From: Oscillospiraceae bacterium
GTDB lineage: Bacteria; Bacillota; Clostridia; Oscillospirales; Ruminococcaceae
DNA length: 60,406 nucleotides
Reading direction: 5' to 3'
NCBI GenBank assembly: GCA_009783205.1
Contig: WRHO01000010.1
Span: 1-60,406 of the forward strand
A program made the translations under genes and the position numbers. How positions within the stretch are numbered: the stretch's first letter is position 1; every line of letters begins with the position of its first letter. The notes below the pieces were generated by a model. It was not told where the DNA came from and ran no database searches. It saw only the letters and a list, made by a program, of their open reading frames with translations. This document shows positions 33,060 to 41,853 of the stretch, piece after piece.

Positions 33060-34343
33060 ATGGGTCTTATAAAATCGGCGGTAAGCTCCGTTAAAGGAAC
33101 ATTAGCAGACCAATGGAAGGACGCGGTGCATTGTCCGGCTATGGGCGGCGACGTTATTTTAAGGCGCGGCTCGCGCATGAATCAAGGGAAGGGCTCTAAC
33201 ACAAAGGGAAGCCCCGACGTCATAACAAACGGCTCGGTTATAATGGTTGAGGAAAACACCTGTATGCTGACCATCGACAACGGGAAAATAACCAACATTG
33301 TTTCCGAACCCGGGGCATTCGTTTTTGATAATTCTACGGCTCCGTCTATTTTTGCGGGACAAATAGAAGAATCGTTTAAAGAGGTGTTGAAGCGGTTTAC
33401 CTTTGGGGGTACCGCGTCGGTTCAGCAAAGGGTGGTTTACATCAATCTGATGCCGTTACCGGGAATAAAATTCGGAACGACCGCCCCCGTACCTTATTTT
33501 GACCCCGCATATAATACATCTATTGAGCTACGCTTTTTCGGAACATATGAGGTTCAGGTTCCGGACGCAGAAATGGCGGTTAAGTTTTATAGTCAGGTTG
33601 CGAGTAAAGGAACCTCGTCCGATGATATGACCGCCGTCGGAATATTCGGGAGCGAACAATATAAGCTCGAATTTATGCAGGCGTTGAAAATGTCGCTCGC
33701 GAGATTGTCGAATCAAGGGGTTCGATATAGCCAAATATCGGCATATTTAGGCGATTTAACCCGAGAAGCAAAAGCGGCGGTTAAGGAAGATTGGTCGCCG
33801 AGAGGGTTTACTATCACAAATGTTGCGATGGGGCCCGCAACCCTCACCGACGACAGCAAGGCGTTGCTCGGCGACCGCCTCAAAGCCGACACCATGCTCG
33901 GTGGCGACGTTCAACGGGCAATGATGGCGGGGAGCGTAGCGAGAGGTATTGAAGCGGCGGCAGGGAATCAGGGTGGCTCGATGATGGGGTTCATGGGAAT
34001 GAACATGGCGAGTCAAACCGGAGGAAACATCTTAGGGCAAATGGGCGAGGCACCCCCGTCATATCCCGCTCCGCAGCCCGCTGCGGCAAATTCGGCAAAT
34101 TCGGTAAATTCTGAAGGTACATGGAAATGCCCCTGCGGTAAAGACAACACGGGGAAGTTCTGTGCCGAGTGCGGCGCGGCGAAACCCGTACAGACGGGTT
34201 GGACTTGTTCCTGCGGCGCGGTTAATGCGGGCAAATTCTGCGCCGACTGTGGCGCGCCTAAGCCCGAAGCGAGCGAATGGGCTTGTGTTTGCGGCGCGGT
34301 CAACACCGGAAAGTTTTGTGCCGAGTGCGGAAAATCGAAATAG
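33060..34343 (+). CDS. SPFH-domain protein with triple zinc ribbon (YdjI / virion-core-like)
   Basis: 427 residues. Residues 1-300 are the SPFH/virion-core domain seen in Bacillus YdjI (VHCPAMGGDVILRRGSRM, FVFDNSTAPSIFAGQ, TVQVPD-like segments). A Pro/Ala/Asn linker follows. The C terminus carries three near-identical zinc-ribbon repeats (CPCG...FCAECG, CSCG...FCADCG, CVCG...FCAECG), which look like an internal tandem duplication. Preceded by AAGGAGGG. YdjI acts at the membrane with YdjG/YdjH, whose likely counterparts lie 1-3 kb downstream here. Role: envelope stress, by homology. Confidence 0.88.
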   Translation: MGLIKSAVSSVKGTLADQWKDAVHCPAMGGDVILRRGSRMNQGKGSNTKGSPDVITNGSVIMVEENTCMLTIDNGKITNIVSEPGAFVFDNSTAPSIFAGQIEESFKEVLKRFTFGGTASVQQRVVYINLMPLPGIKFGTTAPVPYFDPAYNTSIELRFFGTYEVQVPDAEMAVKFYSQVASKGTSSDDMTAVGIFGSEQYKLEFMQALKMSLARLSNQGVRYSQISAYLGDLTREAKAAVKEDWSPRGFTITNVAMGPATLTDDSKALLGDRLKADTMLGGDVQRAMMAGSVARGIEAAAGNQGGSMMGFMGMNMASQTGGNILGQMGEAPPSYPAPQPAAANSANSVNSEGTWKCPCGKDNTGKFCAECGAAKPVQTGWTCSCGAVNAGKFCADCGAPKPEASEWACVCGAVNTGKFCAECGKSK

Positions 34344-34349
34344 TGAACA

Positions 34350-34396
34350 AAAATATTTGCGGTATGATTATTTATAAATCATACCGCAAATATTTT
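34350..34396. terminator. Bidirectional terminator
   Basis: Stem AATATTTGCGGTATGAT and its complement around a short AT-rich loop, flanked by A and T runs. It lies between the convergent stops at 34343 and 34400. Confidence 0.85.
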
Positions 34397-34399
34397 ATT

Positions 34400-34576
34400 T
34401 TACAAATCGTCCGCATCCTGCGTCGGCTTCTCGCCGGGCTTTTCGGGTGTACCGGTGTACGAACCCAGCGGGTCGGCAGATTGCGCCATTATCGGAATAA
34501 TCTCGCGCGGTTTTATCATAGCCCCCGTTTCCTTATACTTTTTCTTTATAGCCTCATTCTGTTCCTTATTATCCAT
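34400..34576 (-). CDS. Conserved small protein ending QDADDL
   Basis: 58 residues from the ATG at 34576, preceded by AAAGGGGGA; the frame continues to 34612 without a ribosome site. Features are a charged N-terminal helix (NEAIKKKYKETG), then SADPLGSYTGTP and a C-terminal PTQDADDL. I recall short Clostridia proteins with the same SYTG and QDADDL pattern; no function is known to me. Monocistronic, with a terminator directly after the stop. Confidence 0.75.
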   Translation of the reverse strand: MDNKEQNEAIKKKYKETGAMIKPREIIPIMAQSADPLGSYTGTPEKPGEKPTQDADDL

Positions 34577-34641
34577 CACAATCCCCCTTTCATGTTTATA
34601 CTCCTTAACCACTAAATATTATACCGTTTTTTGAATATTCT

Positions 34642-34720
34642 CCATCATACTGCGTTGATTTTTTCTTAAATATAAGCGTATATTCGCGAAAAAATCGCCT
34701 TGTCTGACGAAAAATATTCT
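34642..34720 (+). repeat. Core-only relative of the MITE repeats
   Basis: CATACTGCGTTGATTTTTTC ... GAAAAAATCGCCTTGTCTG aligns with the core of the elements at 48134 and 58916, including the internal stem GATTTTTTC/GAAAAAATC. No terminal inverted repeats are detectable, so it is a remnant or a separately maintained structured element. Confidence 0.6.
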
Positions 34721-34803
34721 GCAAAATCACTGCAAAATTTAGCAGTTAAGGAGTATACCTATTCATTATTCCCTATTTTTTATTCATTATTATTATGTTA
34801 CCA

Positions 34804-34832
34804 TTGACGAAATAATAAACCTATGATATACT
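34804..34832 (+). promoter_or_regulatory. Promoter of the YdjGH-like operon
   Basis: TTGACG (34804-34809), 17-base spacer, TATACT (34827-34832), about 40 bases before the ATG at 34872. Confidence 0.7.
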
Positions 34833-34871
34833 TATAGGCACCCCCCAAAAAGCAAAGGAGCGGTTATACAA

Positions 34872-35405
34872 ATGGATATATTCATCGAACAAATTATTGA
34901 AGCTAAGCCGGATTTACGCGCAAATGTATTAAAAATATCTGTTATTGCGTCAATGGTGCTGTTTTGCGGCTTGTTGTTATTGGCGGCGGTTGCGTTTATG
35001 GGGTCAATCTCGTTTATAGCGGCGGCGGCAATTTTGGGGGTTATATGGTTAGGGGTACACTTTTTTAAAGGCTTAACGGTCGAATATGAATATATTCTCA
35101 CAAATAAAGATTTAGATATCGACAAAATTACTGGAAGGCGAAATCGCAAAAGATTAATAACGCTCAACCTCGCTAACGCGGAAAGCTTTAATATATGCAA
35201 GGAAGAGGTAAGCTTTAACGCCGACGTTACGGTATCGGCGCACGATAATACCTATTTGAATATGTGGTATCTTATTGTGAAGCACGATTCGCTCGGAAGG
35301 GTTATATTATTATTTAACCCCAATGACCGATTTGCGGTTAAGCTCAATAAAGCCTTACCGGGAAACACAAGAAACAACAATATTAATATGGAGAAAGAGT
35401 TTTAA
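34872..35405 (+). CDS. Membrane protein with two helices and PH-like domain, unknown function
   Basis: 177 residues: two membrane helices (about 25-45 and 50-68), then a soluble part with VEYEYILTNKDLDIDKITGR, reminiscent of bacterial PH-like membrane domains. No named family is certain. GGAG precedes the ATG. Its stop overlaps the start of the zinc-ribbon gene by one base, so it belongs to the same operon. Confidence 0.8.
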   Translation: MDIFIEQIIEAKPDLRANVLKISVIASMVLFCGLLLLAAVAFMGSISFIAAAAILGVIWLGVHFFKGLTVEYEYILTNKDLDIDKITGRRNRKRLITLNLANAESFNICKEEVSFNADVTVSAHDNTYLNMWYLIVKHDSLGRVILLFNPNDRFAVKLNKALPGNTRNNNINMEKEF

Positions 35406-36481
35406 TGGAAGTTATACAATATAAATGTCCGAATTGCGGCGCGGATTTGGTGTTCAGAGCGGATAGCCAAAGCTTTATGTGTGCCTATTGTGAGAGTGCA
35501 TTTTCGAGCGAACAAATTGCCGAAATTTTCCCGCAAAAGGAAGAGCATAAGCTCGATATTGAGGAGCCGACAAAAACCGCCGATGAGCTTGAACTCGAGA
35601 AGGAGTTCGGCGAGTTCAACGCCCTTTACAATTGTCCGAGCTGCGGCGCGTCGGTTATCACCGACGCGAACACCTCGGCGACGCAATGCGTCTTTTGTCT
35701 TTCGCCGGTTATTTTGACGGGGCGATTGTCGGGCGAGCATAAGCCGTCAAAATTGATTCCTTTTAAGATTACAAAAGAAAAAGCCGCCGAAATGTTTAAA
35801 GAATATTGTCGCAAGCGTTGGTTTTTACCGTCGGGGTTTCGTTCGGGGGCGCATTTGCACGAGATGACCGCAATTTACGTCCCTTATTGGATTTCCGATT
35901 GTTCGACGGCGGGTACTATTACCGCCAATTGTAAAAAAATAAGAAGCTGGACATCGGGAAACTATCGCTATACCGAAACAAAAGAATATATAGCCGTTCG
36001 CGACGGCGGTATGAAGTTCGACGGAATACCGCACGATGCGTCGTCGAGAATCGACGACGTAATGATGGAGTGTATCGAGCCGTTTAATTATAAAGAAACC
36101 ACCGATTTTAAAATGTCATATCTGTCGGGGTTTATTGCAGAAAAGTATGACGTTACCAAGGAACAGGTTGAGCCGCGTATAACAAAACGCGCAATTAACT
36201 CCGCTACAGAAACAATGCGCGCAACAATTACGGGATACAGCGCGGTTAACGTCACTTCAAACAGCATTGCGCTAAACGGCAATAAGTGGTCGCATTTTCT
36301 TCTTCCGGTATGGTTCTTAACGTACAAGCATAACGATAAATTCTATCATTTTGCGGTAAACGGACAAACGGGAAAATTTGCGGGAAACCTCCCGGTTATA
36401 AAGGCAAAGGTTGCGTTGGCGGCGGGAATAACCGCCGTTATAGCCAACCTCATTATAGGGGGGATTATACATTATGTTTAG
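35405..36481 (+). CDS. TFIIB-type zinc-ribbon membrane protein (YdjG-like)
   Basis: 358 residues. Two zinc ribbons at the N terminus (CPNCGADL...CAYCE near 9-30, CPSCGASV...CVFCL near 79-99) are followed by a large domain (IPFKITKEKAAEMFKEYC, YVPYWISDCSTAG, HFLLPVWFLTYKHNDKFYHF) and a C-terminal membrane helix. This matches Bacillus YdjG, which with YdjH anchors a PspA/ESCRT-III-like protein at stressed membranes. GAGAAAG precedes the ATG. It overlaps the next gene by eight bases. Confidence 0.85.
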   Translation: MEVIQYKCPNCGADLVFRADSQSFMCAYCESAFSSEQIAEIFPQKEEHKLDIEEPTKTADELELEKEFGEFNALYNCPSCGASVITDANTSATQCVFCLSPVILTGRLSGEHKPSKLIPFKITKEKAAEMFKEYCRKRWFLPSGFRSGAHLHEMTAIYVPYWISDCSTAGTITANCKKIRSWTSGNYRYTETKEYIAVRDGGMKFDGIPHDASSRIDDVMMECIEPFNYKETTDFKMSYLSGFIAEKYDVTKEQVEPRITKRAINSATETMRATITGYSAVNVTSNSIALNGNKWSHFLLPVWFLTYKHNDKFYHFAVNGQTGKFAGNLPVIKAKVALAAGITAVIANLIIGGIIHYV

Positions 36482-37217
36482 ATTATTTGTTAAAACGTCT
36501 GCGGTGTTGATTTTCGCAATATGTATGATTTTTCCCGCGTCCGCCGAGCTGATTATGAATACCGTGAGGGTGGATTTTGACGATTATACAATTGAATCAA
36601 TTGAATCGTCAATAAATAAAGCCGAGGCAAAAACCGGATATAGAATCATTGTTATTTTAACCGATATGAGGTTTTCGTCATTAGAAGAGTCGGGGCGGTT
36701 TGCCGAATCCTTCTACGTTGAGTATTTAGGGCGGAGTACCTCGGGGGTTGTACTTTTATTGAATACGCACGGGATAAAAGGGCAAATGCACGATTATATT
36801 TATGCGGAAAGAGAAGCCTCAGATGTAATTACTAATTTCCGTATTCAAAGAATATTTGACAGAATGGAAGGATATTTAGACGCCGAACAATACGAAAAAG
36901 CAATTCTTAACGGGTTTATTCCCGCGGTTGTCGATTATACCGAAAGCGGGCCGCCGAGTCGCTTGGGTGCGGCGTTGCTTATTATGTTTATTGCCGACGC
37001 CGTTATTGTTTTGGGGTATATATTCGGGGTGAAAAACGCATACAAAATGAGCCCCGCAAAAAGCGCGATAAATTATTTAAACCGCGAATCTGTTTATTAT
37101 CGACAAAAAAGCGATACCTACATACGAACGTATGTAACTCAGGTGAGAATTCAATCGAGTTCGAGTTCGGGCGGCGGTGGCGGCGGAAGAAGCTCGGGCG
37201 GCGGCAGAAGCAGATAA
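36474..37217 (+). CDS. TPM-domain membrane protein (YdjH/YgcG-like)
   Basis: 247 residues: signal peptide (about 1-25), TPM domain (YTIESIESSINKAEAKTGYR, GVVLLLNTHG, QYEKAILNGFIPAVVDY), one membrane helix (about 165-185) and a cytoplasmic tail ending in a Ser/Gly tract (SSSSSGGGGGGRSSGGG). A glycine-rich tail of this type is common in YgcG/TPM proteins. It overlaps the YdjG-like gene, which supports a joint complex. Confidence 0.85.
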   Translation: MFRLFVKTSAVLIFAICMIFPASAELIMNTVRVDFDDYTIESIESSINKAEAKTGYRIIVILTDMRFSSLEESGRFAESFYVEYLGRSTSGVVLLLNTHGIKGQMHDYIYAEREASDVITNFRIQRIFDRMEGYLDAEQYEKAILNGFIPAVVDYTESGPPSRLGAALLIMFIADAVIVLGYIFGVKNAYKMSPAKSAINYLNRESVYYRQKSDTYIRTYVTQVRIQSSSSSGGGGGGRSSGGGRSR

Positions 37218-37247
37218 GGAACAGTAAACAAAACGGGAGGACATTAT

Positions 37248-38186
37248 ATGTCATTATGTGTAGATTCAATAAAAAAGAAATACGGCGATTATTACGCGGT
37301 GAATCAATTAACCTTCGCGATTGAACGCCCGGGTGTTTTCGCATTGCTCGGAACGAACGGCGCGGGAAAAACTACCGCAATTCGGGTTATACTCGGTATG
37401 TTGGCTAAGGAATCGGGAACCGTCACCTGGAACGACAGACCGCTTAATGTTGTAAATGAGCGGGTGGGATATTTGGCGGAGGAGCGCGGGTTGTATCCCA
37501 AATATAAAATTATAGAACAGATGCACTATTTTGCGCGACTCAAGGGCATGAACAAACGCGACGCGGTTAGGTCAATCGACTATTGGTTCGGGCGGTTAGG
37601 GGTTGACGAATACAGGAAAAAGCGCGCAGAACAACTTTCTAAAGGGAACCAACAAAAGATACAGCTCGCCGCGGCGTTGGTCTCCGACCCCGAGCTTCTT
37701 ATTCTCGATGAACCTATGTCCGGGCTTGACCCGGTAAATACCGATTTATTCAAGAGTATTATAACCGAGCAAATCAAAAAGGATAAGTTCATTATAATGT
37801 CGAGTCATCAAATGTCGACCGTTGAGGAATTTTGCGAGGGGATTGTTATTATGAATCGCGGGAATATCGTTTTACAGGGGGATTTAAACCAAATAAAGAA
37901 GGGCTACGGGCGGGTCAATTTGAGCGTTAAGGCGGACTCGAATATTCTGCCGTTAGCGGCGGAGTGTGGGCTTTACCCTATTTCACATACGCCGAAGCAA
38001 ATTGAGTTTAAGGTTGATAACGAAGCAAAGGCGGGCGAACTTTTAAAAAAAATTGTCGCCGCAAATATAACGCTCGTAAGGTTCGAATTGCGCGAACCGT
38101 CGTTACATGAAATATTTGTTGAAAAAGTCGGCGGCGATTTGAGCGAAGCCGTAAAAGCTACAGGAGGGGGAGCAAATGAGAATTAA
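37248..38186 (+). CDS. ABC transporter ATP-binding protein (NatA-like)
   Basis: 312 residues. Walker A is LGTNGAGKTT near 35, signature QLSKGNQQK near 127, Walker B LLILDEPMSGLDP near 150 and the switch His in MSSHQMS near 185. The C-terminal extension (about 215-300, DUF4162 type) is typical of NatA-like exporters. It overlaps its permease gene by 11 bases. NatAB pairs export Na+; other cargo is possible. Confidence 0.93.
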   Translation: MSLCVDSIKKKYGDYYAVNQLTFAIERPGVFALLGTNGAGKTTAIRVILGMLAKESGTVTWNDRPLNVVNERVGYLAEERGLYPKYKIIEQMHYFARLKGMNKRDAVRSIDYWFGRLGVDEYRKKRAEQLSKGNQQKIQLAAALVSDPELLILDEPMSGLDPVNTDLFKSIITEQIKKDKFIIMSSHQMSTVEEFCEGIVIMNRGNIVLQGDLNQIKKGYGRVNLSVKADSNILPLAAECGLYPISHTPKQIEFKVDNEAKAGELLKKIVAANITLVRFELREPSLHEIFVEKVGGDLSEAVKATGGGANEN

Positions 38187-39663
38187 GGGGTGGGAAAAAA
38201 TATTAAAATTCACCTATATTCAAATAGTTAAATCTAAATCGTTTATAGTGAGTACCGTTCTCATGCTTGTGATATTCGGCTTAATGATTGGCGTAACAAA
38301 TTTTTTGCCCGGTCTTCTTTCGGATAAACAATCTAAGAAGGAAGCGGGCAACGAAAACGAATATATCGAGGTAACCGATGAAGAAGGTAACGTCACAAAG
38401 GAAAAGGCGGGATATGCAATCAAAAAGGTAGACATTTATAATAATTCGGCTCTCGATATCGACTTTTCCTTTTTGACAATGCTTAAAATTGAATATGAAA
38501 CAAAGATTATCGACGGAGAAGACGAGTATGTTCAAAACGCAACAGAGGAATTGAAGAATAGCGATGAAGCGCGGGCAATAACCGTTATAACCGAAACAAA
38601 TTCGGGATATAACGTGATAATATCCCGACCGGAAAACGTCGATTCGATTAAGAACTCACATTGTTACGATTTACTCACAATGTTTAGCGAAGCAATCAGA
38701 GAAGCAAATCTTATTAATCTCGGGGTATCCTCCGACGATATTGAAAAAACCGCGCCGCATATCTCCACCTCAATTAATGTCGGAGATGAAGCCGTAAAAA
38801 ACGACGTCGCGGAAGCAATTTCTATGTCCTTAACCATGTCGACCTCAATTATCCTTTTTGTCCTTATTCTTTCATACGGACAATTGACGGCTCAAGCGAT
38901 TGCCACGGAAAAGGCGTCGCGGGTTATGGAGCTTTTATTGACGAGCGTAAAGCCGTTAGCCGTAATAGTCGGAAAGGTATTGGGGACTCTATTGGTAGCG
39001 TTTACGGCAATAATAACGGTGGTCATTGCGTCATCAATAATGTTTATGGCGTTCGCGCCGTTCGGAACGCTCGGAGAGGTTTTCGGGATAGGCGGTACAA
39101 ATGAATCTACCGTTTCCGGTTTAGTTTTGGAAATCGGCGAATCTGCGGGAATCGGAAAACCGAACGAATCGACAATCGCCGCCTTAAGTGCCGAGCTTCC
39201 GACCGCTATTTCGGGATTTTCGCCCGTTAATATCCTTTTAATTGTTATTATATTCATTATGGGTTTCCTTTTCTATTCGTTAATAGCGGGGCTTATAGGC
39301 GCGAGCGTAAGTAAAATCGAAGACCTTCAGACGGCATTACAGCCTTTAGTTTTAATCAGTATGTTGGGGTTTTATCTGACATATTTTTCGACCTTTACCG
39401 GACTCGACCCCGATAAAAAGGGCAATATATTAGTGACAATATCGAGATACCTTCCAATATCGTCTCCGTTTGCTCTTCCTTCCGCTATTTTAGCGGGACA
39501 GATGACCGCCGTCGAAATTGCCGTATCAATAGGCGTATTGGCATTATGCTTAGTTTTATTCGCGCTTTTTGTTGCAAAGATATACGAGCATATTATTCTC
39601 CAAAACGGGAATAGGGTTAAAATAAAAGATATGGTCAAATTAGCGCGCGCTAAAAATAAATGA
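38176..39663 (+). CDS. ABC transporter permease (NatB-like, ABC-2 type)
   Basis: 495 residues of the ABC-2 family. One N-terminal helix (about 22-42), a large extracytoplasmic domain (about 45-210, VTDEEGNVTKEKAGYAIKKV), then five or six helices with AIATEKASRVMELLLTSVKP near 240, the conserved cytoplasmic loop of NatB-like permeases. An insertion of about 60 residues (IGGTNESTVSGLVLEIGESA, duplicated as IGKPNESTIAALS) lies between helices. Its last bases overlap the sigma factor frame. Confidence 0.92.
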   Translation: MRIKGWEKILKFTYIQIVKSKSFIVSTVLMLVIFGLMIGVTNFLPGLLSDKQSKKEAGNENEYIEVTDEEGNVTKEKAGYAIKKVDIYNNSALDIDFSFLTMLKIEYETKIIDGEDEYVQNATEELKNSDEARAITVITETNSGYNVIISRPENVDSIKNSHCYDLLTMFSEAIREANLINLGVSSDDIEKTAPHISTSINVGDEAVKNDVAEAISMSLTMSTSIILFVLILSYGQLTAQAIATEKASRVMELLLTSVKPLAVIVGKVLGTLLVAFTAIITVVIASSIMFMAFAPFGTLGEVFGIGGTNESTVSGLVLEIGESAGIGKPNESTIAALSAELPTAISGFSPVNILLIVIIFIMGFLFYSLIAGLIGASVSKIEDLQTALQPLVLISMLGFYLTYFSTFTGLDPDKKGNILVTISRYLPISSPFALPSAILAGQMTAVEIAVSIGVLALCLVLFALFVAKIYEHIILQNGNRVKIKDMVKLARAKNK

Positions 39664-40199
39664 AACACGCAACCTTATCAGAGGTTGGATTGTGTTATTA
39701 CTATAGAAAGAATAATGTTATGGTTGAAGAGGTTGTACGCAAATATTCCGATATGCTCTACCGGTTAGCTTTGGCGAAAACCGGTAATACTCATGATGCC
39801 GAGGATATTATACAAGAGGTTTTCCTTAAGCTCGTTACCTCAAATAAATCGTTCAACGACGACGAACACCAAAAGGCTTGGCTCATTCGCGTTACAATTA
39901 ACGCGGGGAAAAACTTAGTTAAATCTTCGGTTAAACAAAAAGAAGTAGCTATAACCGAATCATACAATTTAGCCGATGACTTTGATATTAAGACGTTGGA
40001 AACACATTCGCTCGTTTATCCCGCGGTAATGTCATTAGATGAAAAATATCGGGTTATAATACACCTGTTCTATTATGAGGATATGCAAATTACCGACATA
40101 TGTAAAGCGACGGGATTAGGCGAGAACACGGTTAAATCCCGTCTTCATCGCGCACGAAATATACTTAAAGAAAAGCTGAAGGGGGTGGATTTTTCATGA
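39660..40199 (+). CDS. ECF RNA polymerase sigma factor
   Basis: 179 residues from the ATG that overlaps the permease stop (ATGA); a second in-frame ATG at 39720 (MVEEVVRKYSD) would give 159 residues and fits the usual ECF start better. Region 2 is DMLYRLALAKTGNTHDAEDI, with QEVFLKLV after it; region 4 has DEKYRVIIHLFYYEDMQI and GENTVKSRLHRARNILK. The next gene is a membrane protein overlapping by four bases, the standard anti-sigma arrangement. The regulon is unknown; the preceding ABC exporter genes are candidates. Confidence 0.92.
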   Translation: MKHATLSEVGLCYYYRKNNVMVEEVVRKYSDMLYRLALAKTGNTHDAEDIIQEVFLKLVTSNKSFNDDEHQKAWLIRVTINAGKNLVKSSVKQKEVAITESYNLADDFDIKTLETHSLVYPAVMSLDEKYRVIIHLFYYEDMQITDICKATGLGENTVKSRLHRARNILKEKLKGVDFS

Positions 40200-40915
40200 A
40201 TTTGAACGATAATATTAATTTCAGAGAAGCGTATAAAAAAGAAAATGATTCAATTAAACCCGATTCGGCTTTTGTGGATAAAATGCTCTCCGATTTAAAG
40301 CAAGCCCAAAAGCTTCAAAAAAATAGGCGTATACGGATTATTTCCGCTACCGCTACCGTTGCCGCGGCGGTCTGTTTTATTGTAATAGGATTGTATGCAT
40401 TAATGAACAATAACGGTATGATGGATACGGCGATTTCCGATATGCAAAACGGCGGTTTCGTTCAGCAAAATGAAGAGCCGGAGCCTTCCGAAAAAATGAA
40501 AAACAATATGCGCGACCGAAGCGGCAACGATAACGAATACGATTATTATAACGACAACGCCGATGCGATTGACGCAGAGCTTGAAGATAATGACGAAGGC
40601 GATGAATATATCAGGGGCGGCGCGGCGGACAATGAATACGAAAAAGAATACGACAATGTATACGCAGAAGAAGAATACGACAACGTATACGCAGAAGAAG
40701 AATACGAAGACGAATACGAATACGACGGCGAAGAGCGACAGCATCCCGTTGAACCGGCGCGGGGCGACAATAAAGCTCCGAGCAATTTTGACGGGGTTGA
40801 AATAGCTGCTTCAATAGAAAATGATGAGTTTTCTTATTATCAAACCGGCGTTCCTCTCGCCGACTGGTTATATGAAATAATTATAGGAATATTAAGGGTT
40901 TTAGGTGAATATTAA
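40196..40915 (+). CDS. Putative membrane anti-sigma factor with acidic repeats
   Basis: 239 residues. A cytoplasmic N terminus (about 1-45, FREAYKKENDSIKPDSAFVD) precedes one membrane helix (about 50-70). The extracytoplasmic part is extremely acidic and contains a nine-residue repeat EYDNVYAEE encoded by two 27-bp units (40646-40672 and 40673-40699), followed by decayed copies. A hydrophobic C terminus (WLYEIIIGILRVLG) may be a second membrane contact. Position after an ECF sigma gene with a four-base overlap indicates an anti-sigma role; no zinc-binding motif is seen. Confidence 0.75.
   Translation: MNLNDNINFREAYKKENDSIKPDSAFVDKMLSDLKQAQKLQKNRRIRIISATATVAAAVCFIVIGLYALMNNNGMMDTAISDMQNGGFVQQNEEPEPSEKMKNNMRDRSGNDNEYDYYNDNADAIDAELEDNDEGDEYIRGGAADNEYEKEYDNVYAEEEYDNVYAEEEYEDEYEYDGEERQHPVEPARGDNKAPSNFDGVEIAASIENDEFSYYQTGVPLADWLYEIIIGILRVLGEY
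40646..40699 (+). repeat. 27-bp coding tandem repeat
   Basis: Two copies of a 27-bp unit that begins GAATACGACAAYGTATACGC and continues AGAAGAA, with one C/T difference and partial copies on both sides. It encodes EYDNVYAEE in the anti-sigma factor. Confidence 0.85.
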
Positions 40916-40918
40916 ACT

Positions 40919-41821
40919 ATGGCGACAAAAAAACTTCTTTTGATAATCAACCCGAACGCGGGAAAAATGAAGGCTAATTCGACATTGCTCGAATTGGTCA
41001 GTAAATTTTCGTCATGCAATTATGAGGTTACCGTTTTCCCCACCGAAAAGAAATCGGACGCAGAAAAAAAGGTTGTCAAGTGCGGCGAAGGATATGATTT
41101 GGTGGTGTGCTACGGCGGCGACGGAACCCTTTCCGAAACCGTCAACGGGATTGCTCGGTTGGATTCGCCGCCGATATTCAGCTTTGTTCCGTCGGGAACG
41201 GCAAACGATTTTGCGGCAACGGTGGGTATGCCGTCGGACATAGGCGAGGCGGTCAATAAAATCGTCAACGGGAAGAATCACCCTCTCGATATAGGAAAGC
41301 TTTATCATAAGCATACGAGCGGCAAATATTTTGTTTATATCGCCGCCTTCGGGCTTTTCACATCGGTCGCTTATACAGTACCGCAGGATATGAAGAAGGC
41401 GTTCGGACAGCTTTCGTATGTTATGGAGGGGATTAAACAGGCAATTGATGTTACAAGCTATAAAATGACAATAGAATGGGGAGATAAGGTTATTAAAGAT
41501 GATTTTGTCATAGGGCTTATTACTAATACAACCTCTGTGGCGGGAATGTTTAAATTAGATAAATCAAAGGTTAAATTAGACGACGGCGAATTTGAACTTC
41601 TTCTCGTAAAAAACCCCAACAACCCTATTTTACTAAGTAAGATTATTATGGATTTATCGGTACAGCGGTTTGACCCTAATTATGTTATATTTGAACGCGC
41701 CGCAAAAGTGAAAATCCGCTGTGACGAGGCGGTAGCCTGGTGCCTCGACGGTGAAAACGGCGGTATGTATAAAAGCGTTACGGTTGAAAACTTATACAAA
41801 AAAGGGACAATTAGAATTTAG
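40919..41821 (+). CDS. Diacylglycerol/lipid kinase family protein (YegS/DgkB-like)
   Basis: 300 residues of the DAGK catalytic family, which phosphorylate diacylglycerol or related lipids with ATP. Features are LLIINPNAGKMKA near 5, the glycine loop VVCYGGDGTLSETVNGIA near 61, PSGTANDFAAT near 91 and ITNTTSVAGMFKL near 200. The start is four bases after the anti-sigma stop. Full length. Whether it is DgkB or a paralogue cannot be decided from sequence alone. Confidence 0.9.
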   Translation: MATKKLLLIINPNAGKMKANSTLLELVSKFSSCNYEVTVFPTEKKSDAEKKVVKCGEGYDLVVCYGGDGTLSETVNGIARLDSPPIFSFVPSGTANDFAATVGMPSDIGEAVNKIVNGKNHPLDIGKLYHKHTSGKYFVYIAAFGLFTSVAYTVPQDMKKAFGQLSYVMEGIKQAIDVTSYKMTIEWGDKVIKDDFVIGLITNTTSVAGMFKLDKSKVKLDDGEFELLLVKNPNNPILLSKIIMDLSVQRFDPNYVIFERAAKVKIRCDEAVAWCLDGENGGMYKSVTVENLYKKGTIRI

Positions 41822-41853
41822 GGAACATCTGAAAAAACACAAACGGAGGTTAC

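Noticed and set aside
40400-40744. Long minus-strand open frame opposite the anti-sigma repeat
   Set aside because: Its Phe/Val-rich or Ser/Tyr-rich products are mirror images of the acidic repeat, without ribosome site or family match.
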